Positions 1 to 8,118 of a DNA stretch of 64,000 nt are shown here, piece by piece. Source of the stretch: Eubacterium_G segne (lineage in GTDB: Bacteria; Bacillota; Clostridia; Lachnospirales; Lachnospiraceae); assembly GCF_014287775.1 (NCBI RefSeq), contig NZ_JACOOZ010000011.1:1-64000 (forward strand), written 5' to 3'. The notes beneath the pieces are model-generated. The model was not told the DNA's origin, searched no databases, and saw nothing but the letters and a program-made list of their open reading frames with translations. The translations under genes and the position numbers were made by a program. The stretch's first letter is position 1. The number at the start of each line of letters is the position of its first letter.

Positions 1-67
1 TAAACACATCTGCAAATCTCACATTATCTGACATGTACTTCTTGGTTGCTATATCCTTGTTTCCCAT
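1..67 (-). CDS. Rpn family nuclease/putative transposase, N-terminal fragment (cut by window edge)
   Basis: The first 22 codons read leftwards from an ATG at 67 and run off the window. The encoded residues match the N-terminus of the complete Rpn-family protein at 52363-53337 almost residue for residue (both contain DIATKKYMSDNVRFADVF), so this is a second genomic copy of that gene. The family carries a PD-(D/E)XK nuclease fold linked to recombination-promoting activity. Its ribosome binding site (GAGGTG on the minus strand, 72-77) lies 4-5 bases before the ATG and can be sequestered by an upstream hairpin. Whether the gene is intact beyond the edge cannot be seen. Confidence 0.85.
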   Translation of the reverse strand, partial: MGNKDIATKKYMSDNVRFADVF

Positions 68-70
68 ATA

Positions 71-139
71 ACACCTCTTTCCTTTAATATTTCGAGGTGT
101 ATACTATTAGTTTTTCTTATTCTTTTTATAGTATACACC
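71..139 (-). promoter_or_regulatory. Leader with mutually exclusive hairpins controlling the Rpn ribosome binding site, copy 1
   Basis: Read on the minus strand the leader contains three segments. Segment A (139-128, GGTGTATACTAT) is perfectly complementary over 12 bases to segment B (107-96, ATAGTATACACC). The end of B (ACACCTC, 100-94) is also complementary to segment C (GAGGTGT, 77-71), which is the Shine-Dalgarno sequence. A:B pairing leaves C free, while B:C pairing hides it. The same arrangement occurs in the second copy at 53341-53411. The sequence shows the complementarity; the regulatory role is inferred. Confidence 0.6.
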
Positions 140-270
140 GGATGTAAAAAAATTACAATAGCACAATATAAACATCATAAAGTACAAACCACCATTGCGC
201 CTGCTCAAATATTTAATTTGTATTTATCCGTTCTTACTTTGTAGTATTTTATTTACATCTTACATTTATT

Positions 271-299
271 ATAATACATATATTTTGTTGTGTTGTCAA
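271..299 (-). promoter_or_regulatory. Sigma-A-type promoter of the Rpn gene, copy 1
   Basis: On the minus strand TTGACA (299-294) is followed after 17 bases by TATTAT (276-271). This is a near-consensus promoter, and it is conserved in the second copy at 53497-53525 (TTGACA, 17 bases, TAATAT). It predicts a leader of roughly 200 bases before the Rpn start codon at 67. Confidence 0.65.
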
Positions 300-433
300 G
301 TTGTTTTTATATTATGTTTTATCTTCAATATATTCTTTTCTATAATAAGTGTCATTTTGTTATCTATAGACATTTTAAACACTTAATTGTCTAAGTTTTT
401 TTGCCACCTCTATGTATTCAGTAATTATCAGCA

Positions 434-474
434 AACAAAAAATCCATGTACGAGCCATCTCCCACATGGATTTT
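434..474 (-). terminator. Intrinsic terminator at the end of the polysaccharide operon
   Basis: An 11-base perfect inverted repeat (439-449 with 464-474, core AATCCATGT/ACATGGATT) lies just downstream of the last glycosyltransferase gene. On the minus strand it ends in a run of T residues. It closes the 34-kb minus-strand operon. Confidence 0.75.
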
Positions 475-489
475 CTACTTTTTCATTTT

Positions 490-1626
490 CTAATTATTTT
501 TTCCGGCTTCTTTAAGCGCCTCCACATAAAAATCCTTCAACCACTTTGCATTTTCCTTAATGTCAAATCCGGCATTAATTATTGTTTCATATGTATCTTT
601 TTTCTTAAAATTTTTAAGCACATCATCAATCACTTCTGCCCACTTTTCGGGAGCATCCTCTAAGGATACAACTTTAACATTTCCTGTAATATCACATTGT
701 ATAGGAACTTTGTCTGAAATTACACATGGTAAGCCTGCTGCCTGTGCCTCCACCATAGTCACCGGCAATCCTTCAAAAAGTGATGGCAGAAGGAACACAT
801 CAAAAGCCTGCACCACTTTTTCCACATCTTCCCTTACTCCCAAAAACTTTACTGAGTCTTCCAGACCTAAATCCTTTACTTTATGGCGAATCTGATTTTT
901 TAAAGTATCATCTGCCTCTCCGCCACCTACTAAAAGAAGCACCGTATTCTTATCTCTGTCATGAACAGCTTTAAATATATCAATTAAAAAAGTATGATTC
1001 TTCTGCGGAAAGAAACGTCCAACATGACCTATAACCTTTTTACCTGAAATTCCCAGTTCTTCCCGCATACGGTTTTGAGTTTCTTCATTATATCTGTACT
1101 GATTTGCGTCAATGGCATTCTTCATTATAATAACATTATTTCTGTTTTTCTTTCCATAAAGCCAGTCCCCCGCCTCAATACCACAGGCAAACATATGAGT
1201 ATTATAGTATTTAAGCATAAACCTGAAATAATACCTCATAATCAGTTTCAAATCCACTCCCAATGGGCGGTTGTGGGAATGGGAGATTCTTACAGGAACT
1301 CCTGCTTTTTTTGCTTCTTTTAACGGAAAATAACTTCTCTCCTCAAGATTTGAATGTACAATTTTATATTCCGGATGTTCTTTTAAAAAGTTATAAACTT
1401 CCTTTTTATATTGCCTAAAATATTTCGGATACATAGGGCACATATGATAAATCTTACCACCTAGCTGCTCTATCTCATCCTCGTATGCAGCCCTGTAATC
1501 CCTGTTTGTAAGAAAATCAAATTTAATGATATCCCTATCTATATTTCTCATATAATTCATAATCATAGCTTCAGCCCCACCACGGTCCATAACCGTATCA
1601 AGCACTAAAACGTGAATTGGTTCCAT
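490..1626 (-). CDS. Glycosyltransferase family 4 (GT-B fold), terminal gene of the EPS locus
   Basis: This 378-residue cytoplasmic, retaining GT-B enzyme transfers a sugar from an activated nucleotide donor to a lipid-linked oligosaccharide. The N-terminal acceptor domain contains the MDRGGAE motif (residues 13-19), typical of EpsF-like enzymes. The C-terminal donor domain starts near HVGRFFPQKN (201-210) and carries the E-x7-E signature at E285/E293 (FEGLPVTMVEAQ). The ATG is preceded by AGGGAG about ten bases upstream. It is a close paralogue of the next gene (1702-2889), differing mainly by an insert that this copy lacks. The donor and acceptor sugars cannot be told from sequence. A terminator follows directly. 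Confidence 0.9.
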   Translation of the reverse strand: MEPIHVLVLDTVMDRGGAEAMIMNYMRNIDRDIIKFDFLTNRDYRAAYEDEIEQLGGKIYHMCPMYPKYFRQYKKEVYNFLKEHPEYKIVHSNLEERSYFPLKEAKKAGVPVRISHSHNRPLGVDLKLIMRYYFRFMLKYYNTHMFACGIEAGDWLYGKKNRNNVIIMKNAIDANQYRYNEETQNRMREELGISGKKVIGHVGRFFPQKNHTFLIDIFKAVHDRDKNTVLLLVGGGEADDTLKNQIRHKVKDLGLEDSVKFLGVREDVEKVVQAFDVFLLPSLFEGLPVTMVEAQAAGLPCVISDKVPIQCDITGNVKVVSLEDAPEKWAEVIDDVLKNFKKKDTYETIINAGFDIKENAKWLKDFYVEALKEAGKNN

Positions 1627-1701
1627 GTATTTCTGCTCCCTTTTTATCTTTTACTGCAATTTTCAATAACTTCATTCATCCTGCTTTTGTCACAATATAT
1701 T

Positions 1702-2889
1702 TTATCCGGCAAGGTACTCATAAAATGCCTCTAAATCCTTAGCTGCATCCGCTATTTCATATCCTCTCTCAATCACTTTTTCTTTCATTAGGATGCTTTC
1801 AGCTTCCCGATTTTGACCATCGGCTGTCATGGATAATATTTTTTGTGCCCACTGAGAAGCATCCTCTTCTAATGATTTATACTGGATTTTTTCTGTCATA
1901 TTTATGTCATAGCCCACGGCATCTGAAACTAAACAGCAAAGTCCCACCGCCTGTGCTTCCACCAATGTCACCGGAAATCCCTCTGTTCTAGAAGGCATCA
2001 CCAATATATCCATTGCCTGCATTAGCTCATTTATATCTTCCCTTACCCCTAAAAGCTTAACTTTGCCCTTAAGTCCTGACTGCTGCACTTTTCTCTCAAT
2101 TTCTTCTTTATAGCTAATTTCCTCTTTAGGTTTCCCTCCACCTATTAACATCATTGCGGATTTTTTATTGAGGATATTAACATTTTTAAATATATCAATT
2201 AAAAAACTTTGGTTCTTATCATGTGTAAATCTGCCTACATGTCCAATAACCAAAGTATCTCTGCTTATCTTCATTTTTTTTCGTACTTTTTCCCTTACAT
2301 CTGTTGAATAACTGAACTTATCAGTGTCAACGGCATTCTTCATTAAAACCACAGTATTTTTTGAATGTTTTTCTCCCTTTACGAAACTTTCCATTTCTAC
2401 CAGGTCTGCATCACTTCCGAAAAGCCATTTTGCCGCTTTTTCACCACATGCCACTTTGTGAGTACAATACTTCTGAAGCTTCCTTCTAAAATACAGCCTC
2501 ATAATCATTTTCATATTACGACCACACGGAGCCGAATGAGCATGGGCAACTCTTACGGGGATTCCCATTTTCTTTGCAATTTTAAAGGCAAAGTAACTTC
2601 TTTCTTCAAGATTTGAATGAATAACATCATATCCCGGATGTTCTTCTAAGAAATTCCTGAATTCCTTTTTATATCTATGGAATTTGCCCGGATATAAAGG
2701 GCACATATGATAAATTCTGCCACCTAATTTTTCTATTTCATCCTCATAATCAGCTTTTTGTTCTCTGTTTATGAGAAAATCCATATGAATTTTTTCCCTA
2801 TTAATATTTCTAAGATAATTCATCATCATGGTTTCAGCCCCGGCTCTATCCATGACAGTTATCAGCACAAGAACATTTATTTTCTTCAT
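1702..2889 (-). CDS. Glycosyltransferase family 4, tandem paralogue
   Basis: This 395-residue GT4 enzyme closely matches the 490-1626 product through the N-terminal domain (MDRAGAE at 13-19, YHMCPLYP at 60-67, HSNLEERSYF at 91-100). The two genes therefore arose by tandem duplication and divergence. It carries about 14 extra residues between residues 158 and 178. The donor-domain E-x7-E motif is E303/E311 in RTEGFPVTLVEAQ. Its start overlaps the stop of the upstream GT gene by four bases (ATGA), and the Shine-Dalgarno is weak, which suggests translational coupling. Diverged donor sites would suit two similar but distinct linkages in the repeat unit. Substrate is unknown. Confidence 0.9.
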   Translation of the reverse strand: MKKINVLVLITVMDRAGAETMMMNYLRNINREKIHMDFLINREQKADYEDEIEKLGGRIYHMCPLYPGKFHRYKKEFRNFLEEHPGYDVIHSNLEERSYFAFKIAKKMGIPVRVAHAHSAPCGRNMKMIMRLYFRRKLQKYCTHKVACGEKAAKWLFGSDADLVEMESFVKGEKHSKNTVVLMKNAVDTDKFSYSTDVREKVRKKMKISRDTLVIGHVGRFTHDKNQSFLIDIFKNVNILNKKSAMMLIGGGKPKEEISYKEEIERKVQQSGLKGKVKLLGVREDINELMQAMDILVMPSRTEGFPVTLVEAQAVGLCCLVSDAVGYDINMTEKIQYKSLEEDASQWAQKILSMTADGQNREAESILMKEKVIERGYEIADAAKDLEAFYEYLAG

Positions 2890-3986
2890 TTGCTTCTACT
2901 TTCATTATATACTTCTTTATATTTATTACACAGGCACTTGCTGTTAAACTCATTTAATATATCTGAATATGCCTGTTCTATCAGCTTGTCACTGTTTCCC
3001 TTTTCTATGTCTTTTAACGCCTCTACAAACTGATCTGTTTCATCGCAAATGTAACCATTATAATCATTCTTTATTACATCACGATTTCCCACTACATTGC
3101 TAACCACACAGGCTTTTTTCATATACATTGCCTCTAACAGTGAAATAGGCAACCCTTCATATCTCGAAGCCAGAATAAACGTATCAAACTTTGTGCTTAA
3201 TTCCATTGCCTCTTTATGTTCCAGCCAGCCTGTAATAACTATGTTGTCAGCCGTCAGCTTATCACGCATATCCCCATCACCTATCCATACAAACTGCATT
3301 TCCGGCAATTTTTGTGCAATTTCGTTAAACAATTCCGGCCACTTCTGGTAATTAATCCTTCCTACGGTATAGGCCGTAAAAACATTCTTCTTTATATTAA
3401 AATCCTCTAAATTCTGCTCATTAGCATTAATCAAATTAGCATTAAGTTTGTCTATGTTTACTCCATTGCTAATATATGTGGAATTTTTGGTAACTATCCT
3501 GCTTTGCTCCCACTCACTTTTTCCACATGCCACTGTAAGGCATTTTCTTTTTCCAAGGATTTTTTCCATAGTTTTATAAATCTGTTGTTTAATCCCTGAC
3601 TCATTTTCCATTAGGAAACTGTAACCATGAGGGGTGTAAAACATCTTTGCTTTTCCTGTTCCCACAAGCAATCTTCCCAGCGCCCCCGCCTTAGATGAAT
3701 GAAGATGAATTATATCCGGCTTTTCTTTTTTTACAATCTTTCTTAATTCAATATATGCCTTAATGTCTTTTACCACATTTAAACTTCTGGTAAAGTTCTC
3801 AACCTTAATAAGTTTAATACCCTCATTAAAATAGTCCTCATAGTTTTCCGGCGTTTCTTTTCGCATACCAAAAGCAATGGATACATCAAATTCATCGCTC
3901 ATGCCATTGGCTAATTCCGCTAAATATGTAAATACTCCCCCACCCATAGCCTCAACTAAATGTAAAACTTTTTTCTTTTTATTCAT
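2886..3986 (-). CDS. Glycosyltransferase family 4
   Basis: This 366-residue GT-B glycosyltransferase has the acceptor-domain start HLVEAMGGGVFTYLAELA, typical of sugar-nucleotide-dependent GT4 enzymes of the WbnK/RfbU type. A HLHSSKAGALGRLL stretch is conserved in the same group. Its donor domain has the E-x7-E motif in RYEGLPISLLEAM. GAGG lies seven bases before the ATG. It sits between the dTDP-rhamnose genes and the two paralogous GT4 genes and overlaps the latter by four bases. It probably adds one residue of the repeat unit; the sugar is not predictable here. Confidence 0.88.
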   Translation of the reverse strand: MNKKKKVLHLVEAMGGGVFTYLAELANGMSDEFDVSIAFGMRKETPENYEDYFNEGIKLIKVENFTRSLNVVKDIKAYIELRKIVKKEKPDIIHLHSSKAGALGRLLVGTGKAKMFYTPHGYSFLMENESGIKQQIYKTMEKILGKRKCLTVACGKSEWEQSRIVTKNSTYISNGVNIDKLNANLINANEQNLEDFNIKKNVFTAYTVGRINYQKWPELFNEIAQKLPEMQFVWIGDGDMRDKLTADNIVITGWLEHKEAMELSTKFDTFILASRYEGLPISLLEAMYMKKACVVSNVVGNRDVIKNDYNGYICDETDQFVEALKDIEKGNSDKLIEQAYSDILNEFNSKCLCNKYKEVYNESRSK

Positions 3987-4039
3987 GTATTATCCTCATT
4001 TAAAGTCAAAATTTTCAGGTGACTTAATACTATTTTATA

Positions 4040-4642
4040 CTAAAATCTAAATGTTTCCTTAAACCCTTTCATCTGTTTATCCTTGTCACTTAGATTAAGT
4101 AGGGTTCCATCTTCCATTTTATACCCTTTAGGTGATGCACTTCCACTATATTCCCCTATTACCTTAGGCCACTTTATGCCTATTTCAGGGTCATTCCATG
4201 CAAGACCACCTTCATCTCCCGGATGATAAAAATCCGTTACCTTGTAGCAAAACTCTGCTTCATCTGACAGCACCAGAAATCCATGGGCAAATCCTTCAGG
4301 AATATAAAACTGTTTCTTGTTTTCTTCTGACAGTTCCACACCATACCACTTGCCATATGTCTTTGAATCTCTTCTTAAATCCACAGCCACGTCAAAAACC
4401 GTTCCCTTTATAACTCTTACTAACTTACCCTGAGGATATTCCTTCTGGTAATGTAATCCTCTTAAAACACCCTTTGTGCTCATAGACTGATTATCCTGAA
4501 CAAAAACCATGTCAAGTCCGGCTTCCTTCATATCGTTTAAATTGTAGGTTTCCATGAAATATCCTCTGTCATCTCCATGAACTGTAGGCTCTATCACACA
4601 TAAACCTTCTATATCACATTTCGTTACTTTAATTTGTCCCAT
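4040..4642 (-). CDS. rfbC: dTDP-4-dehydrorhamnose 3,5-epimerase
   Basis: The 200-residue protein has the family signature of RmlC cupins. LRGLHYQ (residues about 60-66) carries the active-site histidine. FVQDNQSMS precedes it, VAVDLRRDSKTYGKW follows, and YIPEGFAHGFLVL contains the conserved FAHGF loop. It converts dTDP-4-keto-6-deoxy-D-glucose to dTDP-4-keto-L-rhamnose, the third step of dTDP-L-rhamnose synthesis. The gene overlaps the end of rfbD by 14 bases. Its Shine-Dalgarno (GGAG, seven bases before the ATG) is inside the rfbD coding region, so the two are translated together. Length is normal for the family. Confidence 0.97.
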   Translation of the reverse strand: MGQIKVTKCDIEGLCVIEPTVHGDDRGYFMETYNLNDMKEAGLDMVFVQDNQSMSTKGVLRGLHYQKEYPQGKLVRVIKGTVFDVAVDLRRDSKTYGKWYGVELSEENKKQFYIPEGFAHGFLVLSDEAEFCYKVTDFYHPGDEGGLAWNDPEIGIKWPKVIGEYSGSASPKGYKMEDGTLLNLSDKDKQMKGFKETFRF

Positions 4643-5519
4643 TTTCTATCTCCATTTTCTGCTGTAAATATCTTGAAAGTGCATCTTTCCAATCCGGCAG
4701 TGGTTCAAAGCCTTGATTCTTAAGCTTTGATTTATCCATTCTGCTGTTAGACGGTCTTTTGGCTTTAGCGGGATACATATCACTTCCTACCGGTAAAACC
4801 TCCACCTTACTATACTTATCATTATATTTAGCAGCCTGCTTCATTATTTCCACTGTAAAATCATACCAGCTGATGTAACCACCTTCATTTGTTGCATGAT
4901 ATATGCCATACTTATCGCTTTCTGCCATATCTACTAACAACCTGGACAAATCATAGGTATAAGTAGGGGTTCCTACCTGGTCAGAAACCACCGTCAGCCT
5001 GTCATGGGTAAGTCCCAGATTAAGCATTGTGTTAATAAAGTTCTTTCCGTTAATACCAAATACCCATGCAATTCTCACTATAAAGTACTTTTCCATATAC
5101 TTTTGTACAGCCAGTTCACCTAAATATTTTGAATTTCCGTACACATTAAGAGGATTTCTCTCATCCTCCGGCTGCCACGGAGTCTCTCCCTGACCGTTAA
5201 ATACATAGTCTGTACTTATGTAAACCATTTTGCAATTAATTTCGTTGCACACCTTGGCAATGTTTTCAGTACCTGTAGCATTTACAGCCATTACCTTTGG
5301 TACATTCTCTTCATCTTCCGCAGCGTCCACCGCCGTCCATGCTGCACAGTGAATAACCACATCAGGATTAATTTCCTTTATTATTTTATTAACTGCCACC
5401 TCATCAGTGATGTCCATTTCTTCCACGTCTACACCTACTGCCTGATGACCTCTTTTTTTCAGCTCATTCATAAGGTCAAATCCCAGCTGACCTTTTACTC
5501 CTGTTACCAGTACCTTCAT
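4629..5519 (-). CDS. rfbD: dTDP-4-dehydrorhamnose reductase
   Basis: This 296-residue NADPH-dependent short-chain reductase (RmlD) starts with a Rossmann signature (TGVKGQLGFDL, residues 6-16). It keeps the YISTDYVF segment and the active-site YxxxK in NVYGNSKYLGE. It catalyses the last step to dTDP-L-rhamnose. It lies three bases after rfbB, and the ATG has only a weak Shine-Dalgarno, consistent with coupling to rfbB. A complete rfbA-B-D-C set in this order shows that L-rhamnose or a sugar from the same intermediate is present in the polysaccharide. Confidence 0.97.
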   Translation of the reverse strand: MKVLVTGVKGQLGFDLMNELKKRGHQAVGVDVEEMDITDEVAVNKIIKEINPDVVIHCAAWTAVDAAEDEENVPKVMAVNATGTENIAKVCNEINCKMVYISTDYVFNGQGETPWQPEDERNPLNVYGNSKYLGELAVQKYMEKYFIVRIAWVFGINGKNFINTMLNLGLTHDRLTVVSDQVGTPTYTYDLSRLLVDMAESDKYGIYHATNEGGYISWYDFTVEIMKQAAKYNDKYSKVEVLPVGSDMYPAKAKRPSNSRMDKSKLKNQGFEPLPDWKDALSRYLQQKMEIENGTN

Positions 5520-5522
5520 CTT

Positions 5523-6551
5523 CTATGCTCTGTCCTTTTCAACATACATCTTTTCAAAATAATTGCGGTAATCTCCGCTTATTATGTTTTCCCACCATTC
5601 TCTGTTATTTAAATACCAATCAATGGTCATTCGGATTCCGTCTTCAAATTTTGTCTCCGGAAGCCATCCCAACTCGTTATGTATCTTTGTAGGGTCAATT
5701 GCATATCTCATGTCATGTCCCGGTCTGTCTGTAACAAAGGTTATAAGACTTTCCGGTTTTCCTAACTGCTTAATCACTGTTTTTACAACTTCCAGATTGC
5801 TCTTTTCATTGTGACCACCTACGTTATATATTTCTCCCTCTCTGCCATATCTCATAACCAGATCAATGGCACTACAGTGATCCTTTACATAAAGCCAGTC
5901 CCTGACATTTTCCCCTTTTCCATATACCGGCAATGTTTCATCAGCCAGTGCTCTTGAAATAATAAGAGGAATCAGTTTCTCCGGAAAATGATATGGTCCA
6001 TAGTTATTGCTACATCTTGTTATTGTAACAGGAAGCCCAAAAGTTCTATGATATGCCATTACCAGCAAATCCGCACCTGCCTTTGACGCTGAATATGGTG
6101 ATGATGTATGTATAGGAGTATCTTCCGTGAAGAACAAATCCGGTTTGTCTAATGGTAAATCTCCATATACTTCATCAGTTGATACCTGATGATATCTTTT
6201 TATCCCGTATTTTCTGCAGGCATCCATTAACACCTGTGTTCCCATTATATTTGTCTTAAGAAAAATTCCCGGATCCTCAATTGAGCGGTCTACGTGAGAC
6301 TCAGCTGCAAAGTTTACAATAATATCCGGATGCTCCTCCTCAAATAATTTCTCAACACATTCCTTATCTGCAATATCTCCCTTAACAAATCTAAAGTTAG
6401 GGTTCTTCATGGCTTCTTCTAATGTTGCAAGATTTCCTGCATATGTAAGCTTGTCAAGACATATTATTCTATCCTCCGGATGCTTCTCCAACTCTAAATA
6501 TACAAAATTGCTTCCAATAAATCCTGCTCCACCTGTAACTATTATATTCAT
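5523..6551 (-). CDS. rfbB: dTDP-glucose 4,6-dehydratase
   Basis: This 342-residue extended short-chain dehydrogenase (RmlB) has GGAGFIGSNF (residues 7-16) for NAD binding, STDEVYGD for the catalytic Asp/Glu pair and YSASKAG for the Tyr/Lys pair. It forms dTDP-4-keto-6-deoxyglucose. That product is the branch point between rhamnose (through RfbC/RfbD) and 4-amino-4,6-dideoxysugars (through a DegT-type aminotransferase such as the one at 14874-16016). It is 12 bases after rfbA, with AAGGA before the ATG. Confidence 0.97.
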   Translation of the reverse strand: MNIIVTGGAGFIGSNFVYLELEKHPEDRIICLDKLTYAGNLATLEEAMKNPNFRFVKGDIADKECVEKLFEEEHPDIIVNFAAESHVDRSIEDPGIFLKTNIMGTQVLMDACRKYGIKRYHQVSTDEVYGDLPLDKPDLFFTEDTPIHTSSPYSASKAGADLLVMAYHRTFGLPVTITRCSNNYGPYHFPEKLIPLIISRALADETLPVYGKGENVRDWLYVKDHCSAIDLVMRYGREGEIYNVGGHNEKSNLEVVKTVIKQLGKPESLITFVTDRPGHDMRYAIDPTKIHNELGWLPETKFEDGIRMTIDWYLNNREWWENIISGDYRNYFEKMYVEKDRA

Positions 6552-6563
6552 AATTCTTTTTCC

Positions 6564-7460
6564 TTATCTTAATTCCTTTAACATTTCTATGTATTTTCCA
6601 TCAACAACATCTTTAAGGTATCTGCCATACTCATTTTTCTTCATCATTTCATATGCCTGCATAACCTCTTCCCTGGAAATCCAGCCATTTAAATATGCGA
6701 TTTCCTCAGGGCATCCTATCTTTCTGTGCTGATGTTCTTCCATCGTCTTTACAAAGTTAGTAGCTTCCACCAGACTCTCATGAGTTCCCGTATCCAACCA
6801 TGTAAATCCCTGTCCTAACAATTCCACATCTAATTCATTATTGTTAAGATACATTGCATTTAAATCTGTTATTTCCAGTTCACCTCTGGCAGAAGGTTTT
6901 AATCTCTTAGCATAATCAACCACTTTATTGTCATAAAAATAAAGCCCTGTTACACAATAATTGCTCTTTGGATGTTCCGGCTTTTCTTCAATGGATATAG
7001 CCCGTCCATTTTCATCAAATTCCACAATTCCAAATCTTTCCGGATCATCTACATAATAACCGAATACCTTAGCACCGTTTTTTATGGTTGCTGCATCTCT
7101 AAGCTTCTCCGTTAGTCCGTGACCTGTAAATATATTATCGCCCAAAATCATGGCAACGCTGTCATCACCGATAAAATCCGCACCTATAATAAACGCCTGT
7201 GCCAATCCGTCAGGACTCGGTTGCACTGCATAAGTTAAATCAATGCCAAAGCGGCTTCCGTCCTGCAATAATTCCTTAAATCTCGGTGTGTCTTCCGGCG
7301 TGGATATTATCATTATATCTCTAATTCCTGCTGTCATAAGAACTGACAACGGATAATAAATCATCGGTTTGTCATATATAGGTAACAACTGCTTTGATGT
7401 TACCATAGTCAGTGGATACAATCTCGTTCCTGAACCACCTGCTAAAATAATTCCCTTCAT
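6564..7460 (-). CDS. rfbA: Glucose-1-phosphate thymidylyltransferase
   Basis: The product is RmlA, which makes dTDP-glucose from glucose-1-phosphate and dTTP. The nucleotide-binding loop AGGSGTRLYPLT lies immediately after the start. The open frame extends 16 codons further upstream, to 7508. I choose the ATG at 7460 because AAAGGAAG sits seven bases before it and because family members begin MKGIILAGG. That gives 298 residues, the usual size. It is the first gene of the rfbABDC block and is separated from the upstream vanZ-like gene by 88 bases that include a hairpin. Confidence 0.96.
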   Translation of the reverse strand: MKGIILAGGSGTRLYPLTMVTSKQLLPIYDKPMIYYPLSVLMTAGIRDIMIISTPEDTPRFKELLQDGSRFGIDLTYAVQPSPDGLAQAFIIGADFIGDDSVAMILGDNIFTGHGLTEKLRDAATIKNGAKVFGYYVDDPERFGIVEFDENGRAISIEEKPEHPKSNYCVTGLYFYDNKVVDYAKRLKPSARGELEITDLNAMYLNNNELDVELLGQGFTWLDTGTHESLVEATNFVKTMEEHQHRKIGCPEEIAYLNGWISREEVMQAYEMMKKNEYGRYLKDVVDGKYIEMLKELR

Positions 7461-7537
7461 ATCTGACTTCCTTTGTTTTTTAATAATTATTCTATGATAT
7501 TTTATCATTTATAAAATAGGCTTTCAATAGTCAATTA

Positions 7538-7560
7538 AAGAGAGTACTTCATACCCTCTT
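7538..7560 (-). terminator. Hairpin between the vanZ-like gene and rfbA (weak terminator or attenuator)
   Basis: On the minus strand AAGAGGGTA and TACTCTCTT form a nine-base stem with one G-U pair around a five-base loop that contains the vanZ-like stop codon. The same bases on the plus strand would give an A-C mismatch, so the structure belongs to the transcribed strand. The trailing T tract is short (TTTAATT). It may lower, rather than stop, transcription into the rhamnose genes. Confidence 0.35.
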
Positions 7561-8076
7561 GTTTTTTATTACGCGGTATAATATATAACCTATGTACGTG
7601 CCTAAGGTATTCATTATTAAATCCTCTGTCTGAACTACTCCACAACACAAAATCAGTTGCATTGTTTCAATAAACAGACTCATTAAAAACCCCATAAGAA
7701 CGCATACTTTAACGTTCTTTGCCCTGTTCCACACAAAAGGGAGTAATGTTCCAAGAGGTATAAACGCCAAAGCATTGGCAACGGCATATAAAATTATATA
7801 CCTGACACCACCTGCGGTGTTAAATGGAATCAGGTCAATTTTACTTATACTTCCTATTTTTCTGGAAAATAAGGTCATATATAAAATAACTGTCATGTAT
7901 ATACACAGTGCAATATACATTTTCTTATTTGTTATCCTTCTGTTTAATACCTTTTCATATACCAGCATTAATACAATCACCAATATGCTAATTGGAATTC
8001 CAAATGGGGCAGCTTCTATTAACCTAAAAAGCAATGTTTCTATATGTTCAAAGAATCTTTCTATTATTTCATCCAT
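7549..8076 (-). CDS. VanZ-like family membrane protein
   Basis: The 175-residue protein has four to five hydrophobic segments (about residues 24-44, 54-73, 92-112, 121-143 and 148-168). The VanZ-family pattern is visible: TLFSRKIG, DLIPFNTAGG, NALAFIPLGTLLPF, SLFIETMQLI and TEDLIMNTLG. VanZ gives low-level teicoplanin resistance in enterococci by an unknown mechanism. Relatives in sugar-polymer loci have no defined role. It lies between the flippase and rfbA. GGGAGG is about 13 bases before the ATG, which is rather far. Its presence in a polysaccharide operon suggests an envelope role, which is inference. Confidence 0.85.
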   Translation of the reverse strand: MDEIIERFFEHIETLLFRLIEAAPFGIPISILVIVLMLVYEKVLNRRITNKKMYIALCIYMTVILYMTLFSRKIGSISKIDLIPFNTAGGVRYIILYAVANALAFIPLGTLLPFVWNRAKNVKVCVLMGFLMSLFIETMQLILCCGVVQTEDLIMNTLGTYIGYILYRVIKNKRV

Positions 8077-8118
8077 TATCTGAAAACATCCTCCCTGCCA
8101 GTACAGGTATACAGTCTA

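Larger units (their letters stand above)
1..335 (-). repeat. Copy 1 of a dispersed repeat: Rpn gene start, leader and promoter
   Basis: Bases 1 to about 163 and about 236 to 335 align with 53271-53437 and about 53463-53560, in the same orientation. The match covers the gene start, the hairpin leader and the promoter. Between the two blocks this copy carries roughly 45 more bases than the other. The similarity fades beyond about 335, so the duplicated unit includes the full regulatory region of the Rpn gene. The rest of the stretch up to the next gene (336-433) is AT-rich and shows nothing I can assign. Confidence 0.8.

Noticed and set aside
195..663. Plus-strand small frames near the left edge
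   Set aside because: They are hydrophobic AT-rich translations across the Rpn promoter, the operon terminator and the end of a glycosyltransferase gene, without ribosome binding sites.
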